From Scopulibacillus daqui (GTDB lineage Bacteria; Bacillota; Bacilli; Bacillales; Sporolactobacillaceae), in NCBI RefSeq assembly GCF_016908855.1, contig NZ_JAFBER010000026.1, positions 1 through 35,593 on the forward strand: a DNA stretch of 35,593 nucleotides, given 5' to 3'. Made by a program: the position numbers and the translations under genes. A model generated the notes under the pieces. The model saw only the letters and a program-made list of their open reading frames with translations. It had not been told where the DNA came from and searched no databases. Shown here in pieces: positions 1 to 7,135 of the stretch (the stretch's first letter is position 1; each line of letters starts with the position of its first letter).

Positions 1-158
1 ACTCGATAATCATGGACTCGATTTGTGCGTTCTCCACAAACAGGACAACGTTGTTTTTTTCGAGGCAGTTTTATATGAATGTGATAAGCTCCATCGACTT
101 CTTCTGCCTTCAAAATCATCACATCTTCTAATCCAGGTAAAATCATGTTAAAATGCAT
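1..158 (-). CDS. ISL3-family transposase, N-terminal fragment cut by the window edge
   Basis: A minus-strand reading frame starts at an ATG at 158 and runs open for 52 codons to the window edge. It begins MHFNMILPGLEDVMI and contains CPVCGERTNRVHDYR, the N-terminal zinc-finger-like pattern (CPxCG then HDYR) typical of ISL3-family (IS204/IS1001/IS1165) transposases. A ribosome site (AGGAG) lies about ten bases upstream of the ATG. The catalytic DDE domain lies outside the window, so activity cannot be judged. The leftward reading direction and the terminal repeat at 253-276 place the 5' end of the element here. The family assignment rests on recalled family patterns, not on a search. Confidence 0.8.
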   Translation of the reverse strand, partial: MHFNMILPGLEDVMILKAEEVDGAYHIHIKLPRKKQRCPVCGERTNRVHDYR

Positions 159-236
159 ATACACGCAACTCCTATCCTTCTCTTGTTTCGGGACAATTCA
201 AGTGTAAAGGATTAAGGAGCTTGCGTGTATTTTTTT
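159..236 (+). terminator. IS-internal hairpin with T-tract, overlapping the transposase ribosome site
   Basis: The arm 159-168 (ATACACGCAA) pairs perfectly with 221-230, and the stem continues with small bulges through CTCCT and TCCTT up to a loop of about 27 bases. Seven T residues follow at 230-236. Read on the plus strand this is a Rho-independent terminator pointing out of the element. In minus-strand read-through RNA the same fold buries the AGGAG ribosome site of the transposase. Confidence 0.6.
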
Positions 237-252
237 GTTTTAATTTTTCTCA

Positions 253-276
253 TACCCCAACAAATATTGTAGAGCC
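253..276 (-). repeat. Putative terminal inverted repeat of the ISL3 element
   Basis: On the minus strand the segment begins GGCTCTACAATATTTG and continues into a GGGGT motif. It lies about 95 bases upstream of the transposase start, the expected place for the 5' terminal repeat. The partner repeat is outside the window, so this is inferred from position and from the GGCTC start. Confidence 0.55.
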
Positions 277-290
277 TTTTTAAATAAAAA

Positions 291-342
291 ACGAAAAAGG
301 GGCGCCAAAAAGTCAGTTACCCTGACTTTTTGTACAGCCCCT
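291..342 (-). terminator. Terminator of the kbl-tdh operon
   Basis: Directly after the tdh stop codon, the minus strand folds into a long hairpin. AAAGGGGC pairs with GCCCCTTT and AAAAAGTCAG pairs with CTGACTTTTT, with a short interior mismatch and a five-base loop. It is followed by TTTTTCGTTTTTT. This is a clear intrinsic terminator. Confidence 0.85.
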
Positions 343-1305
343 TTAATTATTAATTTTGTTTCCTAATTTGATTTTTAATTTTGCAAGCATGTCTTCTGTC
401 ATTTTTGCGAGGTCGTATTCTGCTTTAAAGCCCCACTCTTCTTTTGCGGCTGTTGCGTCAATGGCGTTTGGCCAGCTTTCAGCGATGGCTTGGCGGGCTG
501 GGTCAACGTCGTAAGTCATTTCAAACTCAGGGATATGCTTTTTAATTTCTGCGGCAATGTCTTCTGGTTCGATGCTCATTGCCGTGATATTAAATGCATT
601 CCTATGCTTGAGTTTTGAGGCATCGGCTTCCATAAGTGTGATGATGGCGTTTAATGCGTCTGGCATATACATCATGTCCATATAAGTGCCTTTATTGATA
701 AAGGATGCATATTTTCCATTTTTTATTGCTTCGTAATAAATTTCAACAGCGTAATCTGTCGTGCCGCCTCCAGGAGGTGCAACATATGAAATGAGGCCTG
801 GGAAACGAACGCCTCTTGTATCAACGCCAAACTTTTTGAAATAATAATCGCAAAGCAGTTCACCGGAGACTTTGTTTACCCCGTACATTGTGGTCGGTCT
901 TTGAATGGTATCTTGAGGGGTATTGTCTTTTGGTGTTGTTGGGCCGAATGCACCGATTGAACTTGGTGTGAAAAACTGTGTATTCAGTTCCCGGGCAACC
1001 TCTAATGCATTGACAAGCCCGCCCATGTTCAAGTGCCATGCGAACAGCGGATTGTTTTCAGCAGTAGCTGATAGCAAAGCCGCAAGATGGATAATGGTGT
1101 CTACTCGATTGTCTTTAGCTACTTTGAAAAGGGCTTTTGCATCTGTGACATCAACAATGTCGAAAGGACCTGATTGAACGACATCACTTTCAGTTTCTCG
1201 AATATCTGTAGCGATAACGTTAGCATTCCCGTATATTTCTCTCATTTTCATAACCAGTTCAGAACCAATTTGGCCTAATGCACCGGTAACCAATATTTTT
1301 TTCAT
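343..1305 (-). CDS. tdh: L-threonine 3-dehydrogenase, extended SDR type
   Basis: This 320-residue enzyme of the UDP-glucose-epimerase-like SDR superfamily oxidises L-threonine to 2-amino-3-ketobutyrate with NAD+. The N-terminus VTGALGQIG (residues 6-14) is the GxxGxxG dinucleotide-binding loop. Tyr141 and Lys145 in YGVNK are the YxxxK catalytic pair, and the Ser pair at 115-116 (TPSSIGAFG) supplies the catalytic serine. The start ATG is preceded by GGAGG at good spacing. It lies 53 bases downstream of kbl, which uses its product, and that neighbour is what separates it from other SDR epimerases. It is not the zinc-dependent (MDR) Tdh found in Bacillus subtilis. It is followed by a strong terminator. 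Confidence 0.9.
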   Translation of the reverse strand: MKKILVTGALGQIGSELVMKMREIYGNANVIATDIRETESDVVQSGPFDIVDVTDAKALFKVAKDNRVDTIIHLAALLSATAENNPLFAWHLNMGGLVNALEVARELNTQFFTPSSIGAFGPTTPKDNTPQDTIQRPTTMYGVNKVSGELLCDYYFKKFGVDTRGVRFPGLISYVAPPGGGTTDYAVEIYYEAIKNGKYASFINKGTYMDMMYMPDALNAIITLMEADASKLKHRNAFNITAMSIEPEDIAAEIKKHIPEFEMTYDVDPARQAIAESWPNAIDATAAKEEWGFKAEYDLAKMTEDMLAKLKIKLGNKINN

Positions 1306-1358
1306 CGTAATTCCTCCAAAAATGAACTTTTTGGTTCTTCAATTCAAAAAATCATGTT

Positions 1359-2549
1359 TTATATGATACCGAGTTCTTTACCTGCTTTTTTGTAAATGGT
1401 GATAGCTTGATCAAGCATTTCTTTAGTATGGGCAGCAGTCGGCATATTTCTTACGCGGCCGGTTCCTCTTGGCACGGTAGGGAAGACGATTGATTTTGCA
1501 TAAACGCCTTCTTCGTTCAGTCTTTTACTGAATGCTTGAGTTTTGACCTCATCGCCGATAATAACCGGTGTAATTGGTGTCTCGCTGTTGCCGATGTCAA
1601 AGCCGATGTCTTTAAGGCCTTGTTTTAAGTAATCGGCGTTTTCCCATAGCTTTTCTTGAAGCTCTGTAGAACTGGATAAGATATCAATGGCTTCAATACA
1701 TGCCGCGGCAGCGCCTGGTGTTAAGGAAGTAGAGAATAGGAACGGACGGCTTCTTACTTTCAGCCAATCAATTAAATCTTTCTTTCCGGCTACATATCCG
1801 CCGACAACTCCGATAGCTTTTGAAAGGGTGCCGATTTGGAAATCAACCTTATCTGATAATCCAAAATGTTTTACAGTGCCTGCGCCATTGCCAAGCACAC
1901 CTGAACCATGCGCATCATCGACATAAGTGATCAGGTCAAATTCTTCAGCGATTTCTACGATTTCAGGAAGCTTAGCTATATCGCCGTCCATTGAGAACAC
2001 ACCGTCAGTAATCACCATAATCTTGTTATATAGACCGGACTCGGCAGCTTCCTTCGCTTTTGCTCTTAAATCATCCATATCAGCATGATTGAATCGAATG
2101 ATTTTAGCTTTGGAAAGGCGGCATCCGTCAATGATAGAAGCATGGTTTAATTCATCTGATAAAATGGCATCGTTTTTGTCCATAACGGCAGAAATAGCTG
2201 CCATATTGCAGTTGAATCCAGATTGATAAGCAATAGCGGCTTCAGTATGTTTAAATTTAGCGAGCTTTTCTTCAAGTTCAATATGGACCTTTAAAGTGCC
2301 ATTAATTGTTCTTACTGCACCGGCTCCGACGCCGTATTCTTTTGTTGCTTCATTGCAAGCTTCAATCAGCCTGTTATCTGTAGCTAATCCCAAGTAGTTG
2401 TTGGAGGATAAATTAATCAATTCTCTTCCGTTAATTTTGATAATAGGACCGTTTGCGCCCTCAAGTGTATCTATTTCGTTATAAAGTCCTTTGCTTTTTA
2501 AATCTTCCAAGTTTTCCTTTAAAAAATTTTCCAACCCGCGGCTTGGCAT
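1359..2549 (-). CDS. kbl: Glycine C-acetyltransferase (2-amino-3-ketobutyrate CoA ligase)
   Basis: This 396-residue PLP enzyme of the alpha-oxoamine synthase family cleaves 2-amino-3-ketobutyrate with CoA to give glycine and acetyl-CoA, the second step of threonine catabolism. Lys244 in GTLSKAIG is the Schiff-base lysine. Asp211 and His214 in VDDAHGSG bind the pyridine ring, and His136 in NHAS stacks on the cofactor. Full family length. The start ATG has an excellent ribosome site (AAGGAGGT). It is first in the operon with tdh. Related family members such as BioF are less likely because of the tdh neighbour. The upstream region carries a cre-type site and a palindrome. Confidence 0.93.
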   Translation of the reverse strand: MPSRGLENFLKENLEDLKSKGLYNEIDTLEGANGPIIKINGRELINLSSNNYLGLATDNRLIEACNEATKEYGVGAGAVRTINGTLKVHIELEEKLAKFKHTEAAIAYQSGFNCNMAAISAVMDKNDAILSDELNHASIIDGCRLSKAKIIRFNHADMDDLRAKAKEAAESGLYNKIMVITDGVFSMDGDIAKLPEIVEIAEEFDLITYVDDAHGSGVLGNGAGTVKHFGLSDKVDFQIGTLSKAIGVVGGYVAGKKDLIDWLKVRSRPFLFSTSLTPGAAAACIEAIDILSSSTELQEKLWENADYLKQGLKDIGFDIGNSETPITPVIIGDEVKTQAFSKRLNEEGVYAKSIVFPTVPRGTGRVRNMPTAAHTKEMLDQAITIYKKAGKELGII

Positions 2550-2748
2550 TGTGCATACCTCCTTAATTTACATGTATTTTTCACCAAAAACCTTGAATGA
2601 ATCCTTATAGGTTTATCCTTGTTAAAAAAGCATATGTCCATACAAGGAGAACAAATGGCGATGTATTTTATTAGGATTTATTATCCTTAAGTTAACATAT
2701 TTTGATTAAGATGTACACAGAGAGAGGACTAATAACTATTTTATTTTT

Positions 2749-2777
2749 ATTATATTCAATTATTTAAGAAATGTAAT
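2749..2777 (-). promoter_or_regulatory. Candidate sigma-A promoter of kbl-tdh
   Basis: On the minus strand ATTACA (2772-2777) and TATAAT (2749-2754) are separated by 17 bases. The -10 box is perfect and the -35 box matches at four of six positions. It would give a leader of about 190 bases before kbl, in which I recognise no riboswitch. A second candidate lies upstream: TTGCCG (2819-2824), 16 bases, TATAAA (2797-2802). Confidence 0.45.
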
Positions 2778-2784
2778 AGCCTCT

Positions 2785-2802
2785 TATAAACATTTGTTTA
2801 TA
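2785..2802. promoter_or_regulatory. 18-bp perfect palindrome upstream of kbl, possible operator
   Basis: TATAAACATTTGTTTATA is two 8-base half-sites around TT. It lies just upstream of the -35 box of one candidate kbl promoter and contains the -10 box of the other. The symmetry suits binding by a dimeric repressor. I cannot name the regulator. Confidence 0.45.
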
Positions 2803-2837
2803 TAGCGAGGACAACTGTCGGCAATGCCTGATTTTAA

Positions 2838-2851
2838 TGAAAACGGTGACA
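2838..2851. promoter_or_regulatory. Catabolite-responsive element (cre) candidate
   Basis: TGAAAACGGTGACA matches the CcpA consensus TGWAANCGNTNWCA at every defined position. It lies between the exporter terminator and the candidate kbl promoters, so kbl-tdh is the natural target. A site upstream of the promoter could activate or repress, and position alone does not decide. Confidence 0.6.
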
Positions 2852-2893
2852 AATGTATTTCTACAGAGGACATATTTCTCTATCATAATATAA

Positions 2894-2917
2894 AAAGCTT
2901 GGCAATGGCCAAGCTTT
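2894..2917 (-). terminator. Terminator of the MFS exporter gene
   Basis: A perfect 10-bp stem (AAAGCTTGGC with its complement) around a four-base loop, eight bases past the stop codon, followed on the minus strand by TTATATTATG. The T-tract is short, so termination may be moderate. Confidence 0.7.
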
Positions 2918-2925
2918 ATCACGCA

Positions 2926-4179
2926 TTATGCTTCTTTTTTCAGTTCATTGCTGATATTTGGCGATGAGACATATTGATTTGCAGCAGCGCCTATTCCAAA
3001 GACAAAAACAAGCAAAATAGCAGCAACTAACATAATTAGAGCACTGGTCCAATTGTGTGCGATATCGTGGATAAACCCGAAAAGTGTCGGCCCTATGGCT
3101 GCTAATAAATAGCCAATAGATTGAGCCATGCCCGAAAGTTCAGCTGATTCATGAACATGGCGCGTGCGCAAAACAAAAAACATCGTTGCCAAGCTGAATA
3201 GTGAGCCTTGTGCCAGACCGATCAATATCACGAATAATGGAACAAGTGAAGTGTTGCCAGTCATGATACCGATGAAGCCAATAAGCATTAAAGAGACGGT
3301 GATTGTGACAAGGCCTCGCTGACTCGAATATCGGCCGGCAAGTATCGGTATGATAAATGATGACGGAAGGGTAGCAAATTGGATTAATGAAAGCACCCAG
3401 CCGGCAGCTGATGGGCTCATGCCTTGTTCATATAAAATTTCTGGAAGCCAAGCAGCAAGAACGTAAAAGATCATCGACTGCAGCCCCATAAAAAATGTGA
3501 CTTTCCAGGCGAGTCCAGAACGCCATAAGGATACTTTGCTTATTCCTTTAGAAACGTTCGAATGGCGGCGCGCCCGTATTTGCGGAAGCCAAATGATCAA
3601 TGTGATAAATGAAAGAATGCTCCAGCAGCCAAGAGCACCCCGCCATCCCAATCCGGCGCCTTGAGCAATTGGAATGCTGATACCAGAGGCAAAAGCGCCG
3701 CAAATATTCATAGACACAGAATAGATACCTGTCATAACGCCGACCTTATTAGAAAATTCCTTTTTAATTAAACTTGGCACTAAGACATTGCCCGCGGCAA
3801 TAGCCATTCCAAGCAAACCCGTTCCAATAAACAGAGCGGCTATTGAAGGTAAAGAACGTAAAATAATGCCGGCTGTCAATAAAATAAAAGCGGCCATAAG
3901 CGTCACTTCTATCCCGAGCCGCCGGGCTATTTTCGGGGCAAGGATTGAAAAAACAGCGAATGATAGCAAAGGCAGCGTTGTCAGCATGCCTGCTAAGGTA
4001 TTAGATATGCCCGTATCTTCGCGAATGTCCCCAATGATGGGTCCTACAGCCGTAATGGGTGCCCGCAGGTTGCTGGCGGCAAAAATAATGCCTATGATTA
4101 ACAGCCAAATCCCTATACGTGCAGGGCCATTAACTTTTGTAATATGAGGTTCTGTATGAATATCTTTAGATAAATTCAT
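2926..4179 (-). CDS. MFS transporter of the CynX/NimT family
   Basis: This 417-residue membrane protein has about 12 hydrophobic segments. Its N-terminus carries the family signature ASNLRAPITAVGPI, as in cyanate permease CynX, 2-nitroimidazole exporter NimT and Bacillus YycB. The substrate cannot be read from sequence; small organic anions or drug-like heterocycles are known for relatives. The ATG has a ribosome site (AGGAG) nine bases upstream. It is divergent from the XRE-cupin gene at 4351, and a large palindrome covers its promoter, so the neighbour is probably its repressor. It has its own terminator. Confidence 0.85.
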   Translation of the reverse strand: MNLSKDIHTEPHITKVNGPARIGIWLLIIGIIFAASNLRAPITAVGPIIGDIREDTGISNTLAGMLTTLPLLSFAVFSILAPKIARRLGIEVTLMAAFILLTAGIILRSLPSIAALFIGTGLLGMAIAAGNVLVPSLIKKEFSNKVGVMTGIYSVSMNICGAFASGISIPIAQGAGLGWRGALGCWSILSFITLIIWLPQIRARRHSNVSKGISKVSLWRSGLAWKVTFFMGLQSMIFYVLAAWLPEILYEQGMSPSAAGWVLSLIQFATLPSSFIIPILAGRYSSQRGLVTITVSLMLIGFIGIMTGNTSLVPLFVILIGLAQGSLFSLATMFFVLRTRHVHESAELSGMAQSIGYLLAAIGPTLFGFIHDIAHNWTSALIMLVAAILLVFVFGIGAAANQYVSSPNISNELKKEA

Positions 4180-4262
4180 CTGTTTTCACTCCTATATTAA
4201 AGTAGCTCGATATAAATCAAGCTTTTTGATAAAATTAATTCTAAATTTAACGTATTATCATT

Positions 4263-4284
4263 TTGGTAAATTATAATTTACCAA
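4263..4284. promoter_or_regulatory. 22-bp perfect palindrome, probable operator of the XRE-cupin regulator
   Basis: The half-site TTGGTAAATT is repeated in exact inverted form (AATTTACCAA) around a central AT. It overlaps the predicted transcription start of the exporter and lies just upstream of the -10 region available to the regulator gene. One bound dimer could therefore control both directions. Binding by the 4351 product is inferred from position. Confidence 0.7.
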
Positions 4285-4288
4285 TAGA

Positions 4289-4317
4289 ATATTATAATAT
4301 ACTGACCGTGATGTCAA
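4289..4317 (-). promoter_or_regulatory. Sigma-A promoter of the MFS exporter
   Basis: On the minus strand a perfect TTGACA (4312-4317) is followed after 17 bases by TAATAT (4289-4294), or after 15 bases by a perfect TATAAT (4291-4296). Transcription would start around 4281-4284, inside the palindrome at 4263-4284. Confidence 0.65.
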
Positions 4318-4350
4318 TCATTTAAATTAAAAGGGAGTTGTACGCTGTAA

Positions 4351-4917
4351 ATGGATCATGGGGAAACGAAACAATTAGCTGAACAGGTAGGCTGTAAATT
4401 AAGGCAAATAAGAAACGAAAAAAAACTCAGTTTGAATGAACTCGCGGAAATGACTGATGTCAGCAAACTGACTTTAGGGAAAATTGAACGGGGAGAGGCC
4501 AACCCAACGTTGGCCATCATGTGGAAGATTGCAAAAGGCCTCTCCGTGCCTCTAACAGCTTTATTAAATCTGGAAGAGAAAGTCAGCATTTCACGGGCAG
4601 GAGAAGGAGACAAACTTGAGAGTTCGAACGGAGATTGGACAGTTGAACCCATTTTCAGCAATTTAAAATACGGGGTATCGGAATTGTATCGTGTTTGTAT
4701 TAAACCGCAGGGAGAAAATACAGAACAGCATCATGAGGGAGCCATAGAAGTAGCCACAGTGATGTCAGGGTCCATTGATATCTATGTAGAAGGATGTAAG
4801 CATCATCTTAATACGTTTGATTCAATTCGCTTTCAGGCGGACAGTAAGCATACTTACATGAATCCTAATGATTTTCCCGTTATTTTATTGTGCACCCTGT
4901 CATATCCTCGTGCTTAA
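4351..4917 (+). CDS. XRE-family transcriptional regulator with C-terminal cupin domain
   Basis: 188 residues. Residues about 15-70 form an XRE/Cro helix-turn-helix (LRQIRNEKKLSLNELAEMT then SKLTLGKIERGEANP). Residues about 105-188 look like a small cupin barrel that could bind a ligand (EQHHEGAIEVATVMSG, then DSIRFQADSKHTY). Proteins with this layout often repress a neighbouring transporter or catabolic gene. The ribosome site AAGGGAG lies about 13 bases from the ATG, slightly far. No other in-frame start is better. The likely target is the divergent MFS gene. Confidence 0.85.
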   Translation: MDHGETKQLAEQVGCKLRQIRNEKKLSLNELAEMTDVSKLTLGKIERGEANPTLAIMWKIAKGLSVPLTALLNLEEKVSISRAGEGDKLESSNGDWTVEPIFSNLKYGVSELYRVCIKPQGENTEQHHEGAIEVATVMSGSIDIYVEGCKHHLNTFDSIRFQADSKHTYMNPNDFPVILLCTLSYPRA

Positions 4918-5121
4918 TAAACAACAGCTCTGCGTGATTGCCGAATGATTAGCCATTAAACGTGAAGGTATTTCCCGGGAATTTCTCCGTCGGGGCGGCC
5001 TTTGGCATGGCATAAAATTATACAGGCCTCAGGATGATAAAAGGAGCAGTAATAAAAAGCGTCCGGCGGAATCAGTCATCTTATAAAATAAAACCATTCA
5101 ATGAAAATAGGAGGGCTTTAT

Positions 5122-5688
5122 ATGGGAAAAAATATAAGTCATAAAATTGAAAAAGGGATAACGCCGGAAGCTTTTATGAGACAAATGGAAAAAAACAAAG
5201 ATCTATTCCTTTCCTATTATGAATACTTTTCAATAGGCGAAGAAGATCTAAAGTTTTTTAAAAATCTAAGCGATGAAAAGGATATCCGCTGTGAGATCAT
5301 TGCGGCGGACTGGTGCGGCGATGTTGCCCGCAATGTTCCAGTTGTTTTTCGATTGATGGAAATTGCCGATATTCCCGTTGAGGTATTTATTCTTGAAGAA
5401 AATACCGATCTGATTGACCAATTTTTAACATTAGGCGGAAGATCGGTGCCTGTCGTCCTGTTTACAAACAGAAACGGTGATGTTCTGGCACAGTGGGGAC
5501 CGCGTCCGGCTTATGTTCAAGAGCCGATGGTTGAGTTAAAAAAATGTCAGCTTGATCCAGCCTCCGAAGAATATAAAGCTAAATTGAAAGACGTCTATGC
5601 GGAGATTATGCGGCGTTACGGTGAAGGAACGGCGTATCAACAACTTATCATCGATGAAATTCGCCATCAGTTATCTGAGATCAAATAA
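5122..5688 (+). CDS. Thioredoxin-like protein (Thioredoxin_9 type) with a single active-site cysteine
   Basis: 188 residues from the ATG at 5122, which follows AGGAGGGC at good spacing. An in-frame ATG at 5101 has no ribosome site and is rejected. The thioredoxin fold is visible: ADWCGD at 62-67 in the active-site position, and GGRSVPV with the cis-proline at 110, followed by a beta strand and a Gly-Asp turn. The second cysteine of CxxC is absent, so it is unlikely to be a classical dithiol reductase; a monothiol or binding role fits. No signal peptide, so it is cytoplasmic. The next gene starts 39 bases on, perhaps co-transcribed. The 183 bases upstream hold no promoter or terminator that I can support. 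Confidence 0.75.
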   Translation: MGKNISHKIEKGITPEAFMRQMEKNKDLFLSYYEYFSIGEEDLKFFKNLSDEKDIRCEIIAADWCGDVARNVPVVFRLMEIADIPVEVFILEENTDLIDQFLTLGGRSVPVVLFTNRNGDVLAQWGPRPAYVQEPMVELKKCQLDPASEEYKAKLKDVYAEIMRRYGEGTAYQQLIIDEIRHQLSEIK

Positions 5689-5727
5689 TGCCGCTTTAAA
5701 TAAAGGCAGCAAGTAGGTGCAAAAAAG

Positions 5728-6996
5728 ATGAAATATGATGTGATCGTTATTGGCGGCGGGCCGTCGGGATTAATGGCTTCTGTTGCAGCCGCTGAAGGCG
5801 GGGCTTCGGTCCTCCTTCTGGATAAAGGGGACAAACTCGGCAGGAAGCTGGCGATATCGGGCGGCGGACGCTGCAATGTTACTAACAGAATGCCGGTCGA
5901 TGAAATAATCAAGCATATTCCGGGTAATGGAAAGTTTTTATACAGCGCATTTTCGGAGTTTAATAATGAAGATATTATAAGATTTTTTGAAGGCCTAGGC
6001 ATCCGCTTAAAAGAAGAGGATTACGGCCGTATGTTTCCGATAAGCGACAGTGCGAAGTCAGTGGTTCAAGCGCTTTTGAAAAAGGTAAAATCATTAAATG
6101 TCGCTATTAAGGTTCATGCGCCGGTAGAGACGGTTCTTTTTGAAGACGGCGAAGTGAAGGGCGTTCAATTGAAAAATAAAGAAAGGATATATGCGCCCAA
6201 TGTCATTGTTGCCGTTGGCGGCAAATCAGTTCCGTATACAGGATCGACGGGTGACGGATACGCCTGGGCCAAAAAGGCCGGGCACACCATTACAGAGTTG
6301 TATCCGACAGAAGTGCCGTTAACAACCGATGAGCCTTTTATTAAAAAGAAAACACTGCAAGGATTATCGCTTCGAGATGTTGCTTTAACTGTCAGGAATC
6401 CAAAAGGCAAAGGCATTAAAACACATCGCTGGGATATGATTTTCACACATTTCGGATTATCTGGTCCGGCGGTGCTGAGATGCAGCCAATTTGTTGTCAA
6501 AGCTTTAAAAAAGTTTAATGCCCAATATATTCTTATCACAATTGACGCAAAGCCCGACCAAAATGAAGAACAACTCTTTCAAGAATTAAATAATCTCGCA
6601 AAGGCTGAACCTAAAAAAGCGGTTAAAAACGTTTGGAAAGGCATCGTGCCTGAAAGATATCTGTTATTTTTGCTGGAACAGATTGGGCTGTCGGAGGATA
6701 TAACATTCCACGATTTAGCTAAAGAAAAAATCCGCGAGATGGCAAAAGCCCTAAAAGAATTTCCGGTGAAGGTTAATGGCACTTTGCCAATTGAGAAAGC
6801 CTTTATAACGGGCGGCGGTGTTTCCCTTAAAGAAATTAACCCCAAAGACATGTCATCTAAAAAAATGGAAGGCTTATATTTTTGCGGAGAGGTCCTTGAT
6901 ATCCACGGCTATACAGGCGGGTACAATATCACTGCAGCCTTTGTGACCGGACATGCTGCCGGACGAAGCGCTGCGGAGCGAATAGCTGATATATAA
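5728..6996 (+). CDS. HI0933-family FAD/NAD(P)-binding flavoprotein (YtfP-like)
   Basis: A 422-residue flavoprotein. The N-terminus [13 protein letters not shown] (residues 6-18) is the FAD Rossmann motif, and [16 protein letters not shown] (38-53) is the hallmark of the HI0933/YtfP family. Near the C-terminus, [19 protein letters not shown] is the conserved second FAD contact. Length fits the family (about 420). The substrate of this widespread family is not established. The ATG follows a weak ribosome site (TAGGTG) in a 39-base gap after the thioredoxin-like gene, so the two may form one transcript. Confidence 0.85.
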   Translation: MKYDVIVIGGGPSGLMASVAAAEGGASVLLLDKGDKLGRKLAISGGGRCNVTNRMPVDEIIKHIPGNGKFLYSAFSEFNNEDIIRFFEGLGIRLKEEDYGRMFPISDSAKSVVQALLKKVKSLNVAIKVHAPVETVLFEDGEVKGVQLKNKERIYAPNVIVAVGGKSVPYTGSTGDGYAWAKKAGHTITELYPTEVPLTTDEPFIKKKTLQGLSLRDVALTVRNPKGKGIKTHRWDMIFTHFGLSGPAVLRCSQFVVKALKKFNAQYILITIDAKPDQNEEQLFQELNNLAKAEPKKAVKNVWKGIVPERYLLFLLEQIGLSEDITFHDLAKEKIREMAKALKEFPVKVNGTLPIEKAFITGGGVSLKEINPKDMSSKKMEGLYFCGEVLDIHGYTGGYNITAAFVTGHAAGRSAAERIADI

Positions 6997-7082
6997 GGAA
7001 TATATGAATGGCAATCGCCAGCCGGATGTTTTTTTAAAAACTTTTTAGGCGGTTGTTTTTGTCTCAAAAAAAAGACCTGATT

Positions 7083-7094
7083 CATCTTATAGTA
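7083..7094 (+). promoter_or_regulatory. Possible sporulation (sigma-K type) -10 region of cotA
   Basis: CATCTTATAGTA contains two overlapping near matches to the sigma-K -10 pattern CATANNNTA, each with one mismatch. It would start transcription about 35 bases before the cotA ATG. CotA of Bacillus subtilis depends on sigma-K. No convincing -35 AC element is placed correctly, so this is tentative. Confidence 0.3.
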
Positions 7095-7135
7095 TAAACG
7101 ATGACTCAGCATATGGAATGAAGCAGGTGAAAAAA

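Larger units (their letters stand above)
1..276 (-). mobile_element. Partial ISL3-family insertion sequence (left part outside window)
   Basis: The element comprises the transposase start (1-158), a leader, and a terminal sequence at 253-276 that reads GGCTCTACAATATTTG from the outside inwards on the minus strand. ISL3 elements usually begin with GGCTC-type termini of about this length. The eight bases just outside (277-284, TTTTTAAA) would be one copy of the target duplication if the boundary is right. The other end is not visible. The insertion sits a few bases beyond the tdh terminator, in intergenic DNA, so it breaks no gene seen here. Confidence 0.65.

Noticed and set aside
4968-4988. 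TTCCCGGGAA palindrome upstream of the thioredoxin-like gene
   Set aside because: Ten bases only, not placed at any promoter I can identify, and no T-box or riboswitch motif around it.
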